From: Photobacterium sp. DA100
Lineage (GTDB): Bacteria > Pseudomonadota > Gammaproteobacteria > Enterobacterales > Vibrionaceae
Assembly (NCBI RefSeq): GCF_029223585.1
Contig: NZ_CP119423.1
Location: forward strand, 1,922,001 to 1,986,000
DNA length: 64,000 nt
Direction of reading: 5' to 3'
Position 1 is the first letter of the stretch. Each line of letters starts with the position of its first letter. Shown here piece by piece: positions 1 through 6,165 of the stretch. Both the position numbers and the translations under genes were made by a program. The notes under the pieces were generated by a model. The model made no database searches. It was not told the DNA's origin and saw nothing but the letters and a program-made list of their open reading frames with translations.

Positions 1-670
1 GAGTCAGTTAACGGATCAAATTGCAAAGGCTAGGGAGCTTGCTTCTTGGCTGCATGCTTCGCCATAATTTTGCGTTGTTGCTTCTTTTTATCCTTGCTAA
101 TCGTCTCATGCCGAGGTTGCTTGAGTCGGCGGCCGCCACGGAACGGCAGCTGCGTAACGACATTTGAACAAGCAACAGATAATCTCGGCGATGACGAGAC
201 TGATAGATAAGTGGTTTGCGTTTAGTCTGGGGGAACCTGTAAAGACCATCGGCGATCATCCATTGGCGTAAGGTTTCAACCTATGAGCCTCGGACAGTTT
301 TTCATGGGCCAGTGTCGGGCCGAAATCGCTATATTGCTGATGGAGCATAGCTAATGTCTGTAATTTTAATTTCTTATCATGGCGATGGTTGCCAGGCTGA
401 CCACGTTTTAAGGAAACCAAACCAGCAGCACCAAATTCGATGAAGCGTTTGACCAAGCGATAAATTTGGCGAGGACTGAGTTTAAGTAAGCGGGCAGCAT
501 CGACACCGGTGATCCGTTTATCACAGATGTCTTGGATTAGTTTGATGCTCTGTAATTCATTGTCAGTCATGGTCAATAGCATCTAAAGGCTCCAAACACG
601 GCAAAGAAAGCGTGTTTTGAAGCTAGAACAACATGACATTTCAATCTGGCTCAAACCTGACATTTCTAAC
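1..670 (-). mobile_element. Decayed ISNCY-like insertion sequence, cut by the window edge
   Basis: This is a transposase remnant on the minus strand with a candidate IS end near 660-670, where TGACATTTC occurs twice (also at about 632). The coding parts lie in three different frames, and the DDE catalytic middle expected of a full ISNCY transposase is missing. The element stops about 15 bases before the dif-like site at 686. The family call rests on the helix-turn-helix N-terminus and the wording around ETLRQWMIADGLY. I could not test terminal repeats on the other side because the window starts inside the element. Confidence 0.6.
45..582 (-). pseudogene. ISNCY-family transposase, frameshifted and internally deleted
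   Basis: The N-terminal fragment (582 down to 256, 108 residues) carries a helix-turn-helix of the type GVDAARLLKLSPRQIYRLVKR, typical of the DNA-binding end of ISNCY transposases. It runs out of frame near 258. The next frame continues with ETLRQWMIADGLYR and a basic segment, and the genuine C-terminus (PRHETISKDKKKQQRKI then MAKHAAKKQAP, stop near 45) is in the third frame. The product would be far shorter than a functional transposase of about 400-450 residues and lacks the catalytic core, so it is inactive. The family name is from recognition, not from a search. Confidence 0.65.
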
Positions 671-685
671 TAGATCTTACACCTC

Positions 686-715
686 AGTGCGCATTATGGG
701 TGCGTTATGTTAAAT
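686..715 (+). repeat. dif-like XerCD site, left (8-bp spacer)
   Basis: The XerC-side arm AGTGCGCATTA and the XerD-side arm TTATGTTAAAT match the Vibrio dif1 arms as I remember them, but the spacer TGGGTGCG is 8 bp instead of the usual 6. The flank CCTCAGT is also shared with the site at 12685. It marks the left end of the Xer-integrated block. The 8-bp spacer resembles plasmid cer-type sites more than chromosomal dif, so it is likely a hybrid or altered attachment site rather than the working resolution site. Confidence 0.8.
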
Positions 716-815
716 ACAGTCGTTGGCAAAGTTGTTAAATAACTCGAAACATCAACAGTTTAGGGGATTTATTATTCAATCGGTTGATTAATGATAGATT
801 GAATAAATAAGCGCT

Positions 816-1187
816 ATGACTAGTAAGTTGACCGAAAACTACATTTTTCGAAAGTTTGTCTGTGGACTGAGTAAAAAAAGGGTAGCTGAGCTATGTTTCA
901 AATCTGTGAGAACCATCACACGTTGGGACTCGGGTCAGAAGATACCACCGGAGTGCAGACGACTAATGAAGCTCTATTCATGTAGAGATCTTGCAGCGAT
1001 TAATGACGACTGGAGAGGGTGGCAAATTAAACAAGGTGAGTTGGTGACGCCGAACGGATGGACTTTAACCCCAGACAGGATCGTAACGGGGAATGCGCTT
1101 TTACAAATCAGTGCCGAGAACGATAGGGAGATGAAGGCCGCGATCATCAGAACAGCTAGGATGTTGAAGCGATTACCTACAATTTAG
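816..1187 (+). CDS. DUF3653-like phage regulatory protein
   Basis: This 123-residue protein begins with a short helix-turn-helix-like stretch (KKRVAELCFKSVRTITRWDSG) followed by the GW/P pattern DDWRGWQ...LVTPNGW seen in DUF3653 proteins of Vibrio filamentous phages and satellites. It is the first gene inside the left dif-like site, a position that fits a regulator of a dif-integrated phage. No strong ribosome binding site is visible before the ATG. The target is unknown. A DNA-binding role is inferred from the N-terminal motif. Confidence 0.6.
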   Translation: MTSKLTENYIFRKFVCGLSKKRVAELCFKSVRTITRWDSGQKIPPECRRLMKLYSCRDLAAINDDWRGWQIKQGELVTPNGWTLTPDRIVTGNALLQISAENDREMKAAIIRTARMLKRLPTI

Positions 1188-1234
1188 TTTTTATCCCACC
1201 ACCAAAAATTACTTAATTAAAGCTGATCAAGTAG

Positions 1235-1269
1235 ATCGTGATATGAAAAATCACTAAACATATCACGAT
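1235..1269. repeat. Perfect 11-bp inverted repeat
   Basis: ATCGTGATATG and its exact complement CATATCACGAT are separated by 13 bases, between the DUF3653-like gene and the next gene. It is AT-rich and has no T-run, so an operator is more likely than a terminator. Confidence 0.6.
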
Positions 1270-1368
1270 TTCTATACGATATTTGTTCTTCATTTTCAGT
1301 ATCTTACACACACTAAAAAATGATAAAGTAGATAGATCATAGTAAATTGTTAGATAGAAGGAGAGTAC

Positions 1369-2046
1369 GTGAATAGCTCAGAACTTTTCGAGCATATTAT
1401 GGTTGATAATAGTGAATCTAGAGCATTGTTTTTAAGTGACTTTCGTGATGAAGTCGTAGAACTTTTAGATATATTTTCACAAGCATTCAATCTTCTAGAA
1501 GAGTCACCATGTAATAATGACCCATCTAATCGAGCTTGCACTGTTTCAGGTTACATATATTTAGCTATTGAATCTGCAGTAACAGCAACTCAGTTATTAT
1601 CACTTGGTCACGTAGCTCCTGCTGGCAACTCAATGCGTATTTCTTATGAATCTCTTTGTTTTTCTGCTCTGCTCAAGAGAAAGGACAAATTGAAGGTGGC
1701 CAAAGGGAAGCATCAATTTAACTTTTATGAAGAATATATGAAAAAATCAGCTCACACTAGAGCCGATAAGGTTGTAGGCTTAGTTGTTGAAAATAAAGAT
1801 CTTCTTGGTTTGAATTCAGAAGGGGTAGACTTCTTGAAGGGGGCCAAGAACTTCTACAATGGTTATAGTCATGCATCATATCTGTTGCTTCATTCAAAAA
1901 TAAAACTATCAACGAAGCAGCTATACATTGCTGGGAATTATGACAACGAAAGAAAGGAGTTGTTTAAACAACAGCTTGAGTTTATCAAACGGTATAGCAG
2001 TAACCTCGATGATTGGATACGAGCAGTGGCTTACAATGCAACTTAA
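1369..2046 (+). CDS. Unknown 225-residue helical protein
   Basis: It starts with GTG preceded by a good AAGGAG ribosome binding site. The protein is soluble, with predicted mostly alpha-helical character, no signal peptide and no membrane segment. Two blocks look conserved in style: a segment AGNSMRISYESLCFSALLK near residues 85-105, and YNGYSHASYLLL near 165, which has a weak resemblance to HEPN/DUF5677-type helical domains. I do not recognise a family with confidence. It lies in an AT-rich accessory block next to a phage regulator, so a mobile-element or defence role is possible but unproven. Confidence 0.6.
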   Translation: MNSSELFEHIMVDNSESRALFLSDFRDEVVELLDIFSQAFNLLEESPCNNDPSNRACTVSGYIYLAIESAVTATQLLSLGHVAPAGNSMRISYESLCFSALLKRKDKLKVAKGKHQFNFYEEYMKKSAHTRADKVVGLVVENKDLLGLNSEGVDFLKGAKNFYNGYSHASYLLLHSKIKLSTKQLYIAGNYDNERKELFKQQLEFIKRYSSNLDDWIRAVAYNAT

Positions 2047-2078
2047 TGAAAAAAGGATGCTTTACAGTCTGCGAGTTT

Positions 2079-2094
2079 ACACTGAAACCAGTGT
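2079..2094. repeat. Small hairpin after the 1369-2046 gene
   Basis: ACACTG aaac CAGTGT, a 6-bp stem with a 4-base loop, lies 33 bases after the stop codon. It has no T-run, so it is a weak terminator at best. Confidence 0.3.
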
Positions 2095-2153
2095 GTTCAG
2101 TCAGCTTATCGAGATACATGTAATGATAGGCATTAGTACTAAAAGAGGTGTTA

Positions 2154-2780
2154 ATGGATAGTTTGATTAAAATCGGTTTGTTTTTGCTAGGCGCTGTTTT
2201 TTCGGTGATTTTAGTACCTCTTATTGAGAAGCAAAAGGCCGATTTCAAGCGAAAACAAAGTTATAGAGGCTTAATGGTTGAGCTTGAAGACATACAAAAT
2301 GAACTAAGTGAACACATAGAGCAACACTTTCAATTTTTGCTGAACCTCAGAACACAAACAGAGCTTGTCAATACTGGAAAGCTACCGGTACCTATGCCTC
2401 GAAAAATTGATATTGATGTGCTTTCCCATTTTTATAACGAATCTTCAACCATATTAACTTCACCTCAGAGAGTTGCGATTAAGCGGATACCAAGTTCAAT
2501 AGAGCAGGTCATGTATCACTCACAAACAGGTATAGATTCGATTCTTGACCAAGAAATCTATTGTGTGCAGTCTACAAAAAACACAATCAAATTATCTTGT
2601 AAGTTAGTTTTCGAGATTAACCTGTTAAGGCAGGAGGGAGAACGCTTTAAAAATCGTGATAACCTGGATTCAAACAAAGCTACGGCACCAGTACTAAGCA
2701 GCCTCGGTTTCACAAAGACTCAAATTGAGACTTCACGTATAGAGGAAAGTATGTTCAATGACATAGGTGTGAAAATATAG
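2154..2780 (+). CDS. Membrane-anchored protein of unknown function
   Basis: The ATG at 2154 is chosen over the in-frame GTG at 2148 because the ribosome binding site AAGAGG sits 7 bases ahead of it. The 208-residue protein has one N-terminal membrane segment (about residues 5-23, LIKIGLFLLGAVFSVILVP) followed by a charged, helical cytoplasmic part (EKQKADFKRKQSYRGLMVELEDI). The family is not recognised. The layout (single anchor plus helical soluble part) is shared with the cassette gene at 3889-4410, though I see no sequence similarity. Confidence 0.6.
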   Translation: MDSLIKIGLFLLGAVFSVILVPLIEKQKADFKRKQSYRGLMVELEDIQNELSEHIEQHFQFLLNLRTQTELVNTGKLPVPMPRKIDIDVLSHFYNESSTILTSPQRVAIKRIPSSIEQVMYHSQTGIDSILDQEIYCVQSTKNTIKLSCKLVFEINLLRQEGERFKNRDNLDSNKATAPVLSSLGFTKTQIETSRIEESMFNDIGVKI

Positions 2781-2852
2781 TATGACATATTAGCCGCGTG
2801 AGCGTGAATGCTGAAGATGACTGTTGAAAGAAAACTTGGATCAATAAGAAGA

Positions 2853-2871
2853 AAGCCCCAGCATGGGGCTT
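2853..2871. terminator. Bidirectional hairpin terminator
   Basis: AAGCCCC agcat GGGGCTT. On the minus strand it is followed by a T-rich run (TTTCTTCTTATT), so it can stop transcription from the cassette array as well as from the plus-strand gene ending at 2780. Confidence 0.65.
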
Positions 2872-2905
2872 AAGTCAACTAACTCTGTACGTTGCAATAG
2901 TTAAA

Positions 2906-2939
2906 CTTTCACCCCGTATTACTAGACGGGGCATGAAAG
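2906..2939. repeat. Imperfect inverted repeat (CTTTCA..CCCCGT)
   Basis: CTTTCACCCCGT pairs with ACGGGGCATGAAAG around an 8-base loop, with a 2-base bulge. It lies between the terminator at 2853 and the attC site at 2983, in the gene-free stretch 2781-3094. It could be a decayed attC arm or a second terminator; I see no ORF here. Confidence 0.4.
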
Positions 2940-2982
2940 CAAAGCCGCTACACTGTAACAATGTTCATGCAGAACCTAAGAT

Positions 2983-3086
2983 TTATAACGTGAGCATAAG
3001 GTGTGCCACGATGAACATACCAAGCCCACCGAACTCCATACCAAAACCGCCGAGTGTAACGCGTCACCTTGATGTTTTTGTTAGCC
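2983..3086 (-). repeat. attC-like recombination site (third of array)
   Basis: Read on the minus strand it runs from GGCTAAC to GTTATAA (integron core sites RYYYAAC/GTTRRRY, the last imperfect). Complementary inner arms (ATCAAGGTGA and CACACCTTAT) surround an imperfect palindrome. Its central 35 bases are almost identical to those of the site at 3790-3894. It directly follows the stop of the 3095-3760 gene, as expected for a cassette attC. Confidence 0.8.
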
Positions 3087-3094
3087 GCTGGATT

Positions 3095-3760
3095 CTATGG
3101 ACTTGGAGTTGAATAAGTAACACTTCTGTTTGGCCGGTTATGATCCAACCAGTTTTTCATTAATTCTAACGAAGGGAAATCAAGAATCTCTAGTTGATCA
3201 CTATCAGGGTTATCAAGCATGACCTCTACAGTAGAACCTTCATGGCCACCAATAGAAAGTAGCCAATTAGTATACTGCTTGAAAGTATAATAATTTGAGC
3301 CTATTTCTCCATTTAAAAACTTATCAATCACTTCATTCGCATTCTGTCTTGAAGTTATATCACCTTCATCTTGAACCATTTGAAGTGCTTGAGGAAATAT
3401 ATTTTTATTGCAAACCTCTGGATAATATTTATTAAATACAACAGACCTCTGCTGTCTTTTTTTTGACCATGCTATATAGTGGCACTTTAGACTTTGAGAA
3501 CGTCGACTAACGTCATCATCAAGTAGTAAGCAGAGTCTTTCTCTTAAACTTTTATTACCTTCAGCGCGAATATCACGCTCTTCATATTTAAACTCAACTA
3601 ATGCAAAATTTGTCGTTGTAGTAAAAATATAGTCTGCACCTAAGATAGAGTCTTGACCATCCAAAGAACAACGACTCATTGCTCTTCCTCTATCAGTTGC
3701 TTGCCTTGCGAACTGATTAGAAAAGGCATCCACAACAGACTGCTCGTGCTTTCTTCTCAC
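3095..3760 (-). CDS. Cassette gene: possible PD-(D/E)XK-type nuclease-like protein
   Basis: The protein has 221 residues with no signal peptide or membrane segment. Around residues 37-58 it has GQDSILGADYIF...FALVEFKYE, i.e. an Asp followed about a dozen residues later by ExK at a strand end. This fits the PD-(D/E)XK nuclease fold and resembles restriction-like or HJC-type domains. The rest is not recognised. The gene sits between attC sites and reads towards the attC at its 3' end, so it is a standard integron cassette ORF. Nuclease function is inference from one motif. Confidence 0.6.
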   Translation of the reverse strand: MRRKHEQSVVDAFSNQFARQATDRGRAMSRCSLDGQDSILGADYIFTTTTNFALVEFKYEERDIRAEGNKSLRERLCLLLDDDVSRRSQSLKCHYIAWSKKRQQRSVVFNKYYPEVCNKNIFPQALQMVQDEGDITSRQNANEVIDKFLNGEIGSNYYTFKQYTNWLLSIGGHEGSTVEVMLDNPDSDQLEILDFPSLELMKNWLDHNRPNRSVTYSTPSP

Positions 3761-3789
3761 TAATTTCTCCTAAATGTCTTAATTTTTGC

Positions 3790-3894
3790 GGCTAACGCCT
3801 GCAATAAGGTGTGCCCCATTGAACGAGCCAAGCACACTGAACTCCATACCAAAACCGCCGAGTGTAACGAATCACCTTGATTGTATTGTTATGT
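3790..3894 (-). repeat. attC-like recombination site (second of array)
   Basis: On the minus strand it starts ACATAAC, ends GTTAGCC (good core sites), and contains complementary arms AATCAAGGTGATT and CACACCTTATTG. The stop codon of the gene 3889-4410 lies inside its first core site, as is usual for cassettes. The middle part is nearly the same as in the site at 2983-3086, which shows the two belong to one family of attC repeats. Confidence 0.85.
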
Positions 3895-4410
3895 TTTGTG
3901 TCCATAACGGGTGACTAACTTAGAACACAAGACTGCTAACTTTGCATCACTATCTACTATATGCTGCCTTGCATCTTGAAACAGTATATGGACCTCATCT
4001 TCTTCAGAAAAGTTACCTTTTTCTAATGCTTCTAAAATTTGCATATTCCAAAGGTAATAATCGTTTGGGTCAAAACCTGAACCTTTGAAATAAAGCCCAA
4101 CAATCAGTTCCATTTTCCGAATTACTGCAAGCACCTTCCTTCGGTGTTCATCACTTACTTCTGGGTGCTCAATATGCTTACTTGCAGCTTGGTCTCTTAT
4201 ATCATCTAAAATCACAGCACAAAGATCTGTATACTCAATAGAGAATTGTGCGAGTTCTTCGATTTTTTTCAAAAGGTACTCTTGGCGAACTCTACGCTGT
4301 GAGAAGTACTGATTAAGTAACAAAACCAGAACAGCTAACAATGCTGATAAAAGAAAAGTTACTAACTTTACCTGATCATTTTTATCTGAGAATAATTCGA
4401 GTAAATACAT
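3889..4410 (-). CDS. Cassette gene: single-pass membrane protein, unknown
   Basis: The start at 4410 is chosen because AGAGGGA precedes it; the in-frame ATG at 4428 is part of the cassette junction GTTATGT. The 173-residue product has a hydrophobic segment at about residues 15-37 (LVTFLLSALLAVLVLLLNQYF) followed by a charged helical region, probably cytoplasmic. The stop codon lies inside the downstream attC. I recognise no family. Small membrane proteins of unknown role are common among integron cassettes and some act in phage defence, but nothing in this sequence proves it. Confidence 0.7.
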   Translation of the reverse strand: MYLLELFSDKNDQVKLVTFLLSALLAVLVLLLNQYFSQRRVRQEYLLKKIEELAQFSIEYTDLCAVILDDIRDQAASKHIEHPEVSDEHRRKVLAVIRKMELIVGLYFKGSGFDPNDYYLWNMQILEALEKGNFSEEDEVHILFQDARQHIVDSDAKLAVLCSKLVTRYGHKT

Positions 4411-4424
4411 TTTTCCCTCTAAAA

Positions 4425-4537
4425 ACATAACGTCAGCATAACGGGCGTTTACTAGCCCAAATTGATTGAAACGGCTAAATCACCGTTTTTAGAAAAATGT
4501 GCTACGAGTAAACGTCCCGTTCATGCTTTTGTTAGGG
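4425..4537 (-). repeat. attC-like recombination site (first of array)
   Basis: On the minus strand it starts CCCTAAC and ends GTTATGT, with strong pairing between CATGAACGGGACGTTTACT and AGTAAACGCCCGTTATG around a spacer. The sequence differs from the other two attC sites, so the cassette came from another source. The stop codon of the 4521-5183 gene overlaps its start. Confidence 0.85.
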
Positions 4538-5183
4538 CGTGCTGTCTGATGTCCTCGATAGCTTCAGAACGCTCCATTGCAACTTCCACGGCCAGACACA
4601 TATGATCTATACGGTCGATGATTTTTTTCACTATGATACAACCTATATAAATACCAACGATGAAACTTAAAATCGGGTAAGGGATTGTATCAAGTGACTT
4701 ATCATTCATTGCTTTAACATATGTAAAGTACAAAGCAATCACCGCCGGAAGCAAACCTAACTTATCAATTGCTCCTATTAAAAATCCGATTCGAGCATTA
4801 AGTCTTTCTCTTTCAAACTTTAATCTTCTATATAGTTCGGAAAGTTGATACCTATTTTCCAAGGATAGCGCATTAATGATTCTCTCTTCGCTAGAAACAC
4901 GTTTTTGAAGGTCTAAAAAGTAACTTTTGGTTGGTAACGCAATATATCGTAGATTCCAAACAAAATAGGATATTGAGTATAAAAGAAACATAGCCGCCGC
5001 TATCAAGCTTAACCAGCCCCCAGTTTCCCTTGAAAGATTTAGGTAGATTAATGGAAGTGAAGCCCCAGCGAGAATGATGGCGATACGTAATGAGTATTTT
5101 TCGACAGGGTTTGTATACAAATACCCTGCGAGGTCCTTGACGTTATCATCGTGTACCAGTAACGATACTAAATCCCTTTTCAT
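4521..5183 (-). CDS. Cassette gene: multi-pass membrane protein, unknown
   Basis: The start at 5183 follows AGAAGGAG. The in-frame ATG at 5210 overlaps a GTTAGGG core site (5202-5208) and is a junction, not a start. The 220-residue protein has about four hydrophobic segments (residues about 33-50, 58-76, 143-162 and 171-192) with a charged helical loop of roughly 65 residues in the middle. The family is not recognised. The stop lies within the attC at 4425-4537, so this is the first cassette of the minus-strand array. Confidence 0.7.
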   Translation of the reverse strand: MKRDLVSLLVHDDNVKDLAGYLYTNPVEKYSLRIAIILAGASLPLIYLNLSRETGGWLSLIAAAMFLLYSISYFVWNLRYIALPTKSYFLDLQKRVSSEERIINALSLENRYQLSELYRRLKFERERLNARIGFLIGAIDKLGLLPAVIALYFTYVKAMNDKSLDTIPYPILSFIVGIYIGCIIVKKIIDRIDHMCLAVEVAMERSEAIEDIRQHALTKA

Positions 5184-5254
5184 GACGCTCCTTCTAAATA
5201 GCCCTAACATTTTATTTTGCGATCTTGTTTCGCATATCCACCCTTAAGCAATCA

Positions 5255-5282
5255 GGTAGACATTATATCCATTACGTTAAAT
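5255..5282 (+). repeat. dif-like XerCD site, middle (degenerate XerC arm)
   Basis: The arm GGTAGACATTA matches the dif arm of the 12685 site at 8 of 11 bases, including the inner CATTA. The spacer is TATCCA (6 bp) and the second arm TTACGTTAAAT matches at 10 of 11. It lies exactly between the cassette array and the filamentous phage, where a prophage attachment site is expected. Confidence 0.6.
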
Positions 5283-5480
5283 AGCCGATTTTTCACACTA
5301 AAACAGGGTATTCGGACACTTAACGTCATAATGCCGACAATTCTACACCCAAATGTAAGCAAAAGCATACTCTACTGACTTGAAAGTTAGTTACACAATC
5401 TGGCTCATATCACATAGTGAAAAAGCGGTTTGAGCTTGAGGGCTGATTTGGGGCGAAGAGGCCAAAAAGGTAAGAGATCT
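5283..5480. other. Phage left-end noncoding region
   Basis: Just inside the middle dif-like site there is no supportable ORF. The stretch contains TTAACGTCATAATG about 40 bases after TTACGTTAA, giving a loose inverted repeat. In filamentous phages such a gap often holds the origin or the attachment region. I see no diagnostic nick-site motif. Confidence 0.3.
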
Positions 5481-5564
5481 CTATTTGAAAAGGTAAAGCA
5501 TGAGGAACAAGAAGGTTGCTACAGTAAATCCAATCCATATATGTAGAACAGCGACAAAATCCAT
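5481..5564 (-). CDS. 27-residue membrane microprotein of the phage
   Basis: This short ORF starts with ATG preceded by GAAGGAG and encodes MDFVAVLHIW followed by a hydrophobic stretch to a C-terminal LYLFK. Nearly the whole peptide can span a membrane, and the size is like that of the small inovirus tip proteins pVII/pIX (about 30 residues). Its position after zot rather than before the major coat gene is unusual for those, so the role is open. The good ribosome binding site is the main support. Confidence 0.5.
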   Translation of the reverse strand: MDFVAVLHIWIGFTVATFLFLMLYLFK

Positions 5565-5791
5565 AATGCTCCTTCAGGCTCAATAACTTGTTTAGTGGTT
5601 GCCATTACTCATAGTGCAGTGTCTCCGACTATCCAGTTCTCCAAGTGCTGAGTGTCCGAAGCAACCCAATTTTAATGGCTTAGCAGGATGGGGGGATGCA
5701 TGAAATTTTGCCGATTCGCACCTGGTCTATAACGTCAAAGATCTCAGCTTCATCGCACTGGCCTAGCATGCCTACGGCATCGAGCTAAAAG

Positions 5792-6028
5792 CTAATTAAA
5801 ACTACGATGGCACTTCTTATCCCTTCGTAATTGATTGATAGCTTTAACTTTCTTCCTATACTCTTTCTTTTTTGAGTCATTTACATGGTTGTATTTTGTT
5901 TCAATATCAGTAACAACACCTTGCAGGCCAGTGCAAGGTAAATGCTTAAATTTCATCTTGTAGGACTGAACTGATGATGCCGTGACTGGCATTGCCAGAC
6001 AGGCAATCAATATAATAAATAAACGCAT
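5792..6028 (-). CDS. Small secreted protein of the phage, unknown
   Basis: The 78-residue protein starts after a near-perfect AGGAGGTATCT ribosome binding site. It has a clear signal peptide (MRLFIILIACLAMPVTA, cleavage likely after ASS or VTA) and a short, very basic mature part with two cysteines (LPCTGLQG and KKCHRSFN), which could form one disulfide. It is the last minus-strand gene but one in the phage, where accessory or toxin genes sit in other filamentous phages. No family is recognised. It may be periplasmic or secreted. Confidence 0.65.
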   Translation of the reverse strand: MRLFIILIACLAMPVTASSVQSYKMKFKHLPCTGLQGVVTDIETKYNHVNDSKKKEYRKKVKAINQLRRDKKCHRSFN

Positions 6029-6165
6029 AGATACCTCCTATGAGCACTATGCGTAATTTTGCTAGGCTTGAAATGAAAGGATGCCGTGTTTGCGTAATGA
6101 TTCCAGATAGTTATCTGACGTTTTCACAAAACCTAACTAGCGTATCGATCCAATTCAAATATCCG

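Larger units (their letters stand above)
716..5254. mobile_element. dif-flanked accessory element with integron cassettes
   Basis: This segment lies between two dif-like sites (686-715 and 5255-5282). It contains a DUF3653-like phage regulator, two unknown plus-strand genes and a three-cassette minus-strand attC array. The content is AT-rich compared with the chromosomal genes to the right. The best reading is an integrative element (or phage/satellite remnant) that entered by XerCD at dif, with a gene-cassette cluster inside. No replication, integrase or capsid gene is recognisable in it, so it may be incomplete. The boundaries are inferred from the dif-like sites. Confidence 0.5.

Noticed and set aside
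5202..5282. A fourth attC between the first cassette and the phage
   Set aside because: Core-like ends CCCTAAC and GTTAAAT exist, but the inner arms do not pair, so no attC fold is supported.
5640..5790. Small ORFs of about 29-30 residues on both strands of the phage end
   Set aside because: A plus-strand frame after GGATGGGGGG and a minus-strand frame MLGQCDEAEIFDV exist, but neither has clear support from spacing or a known family.
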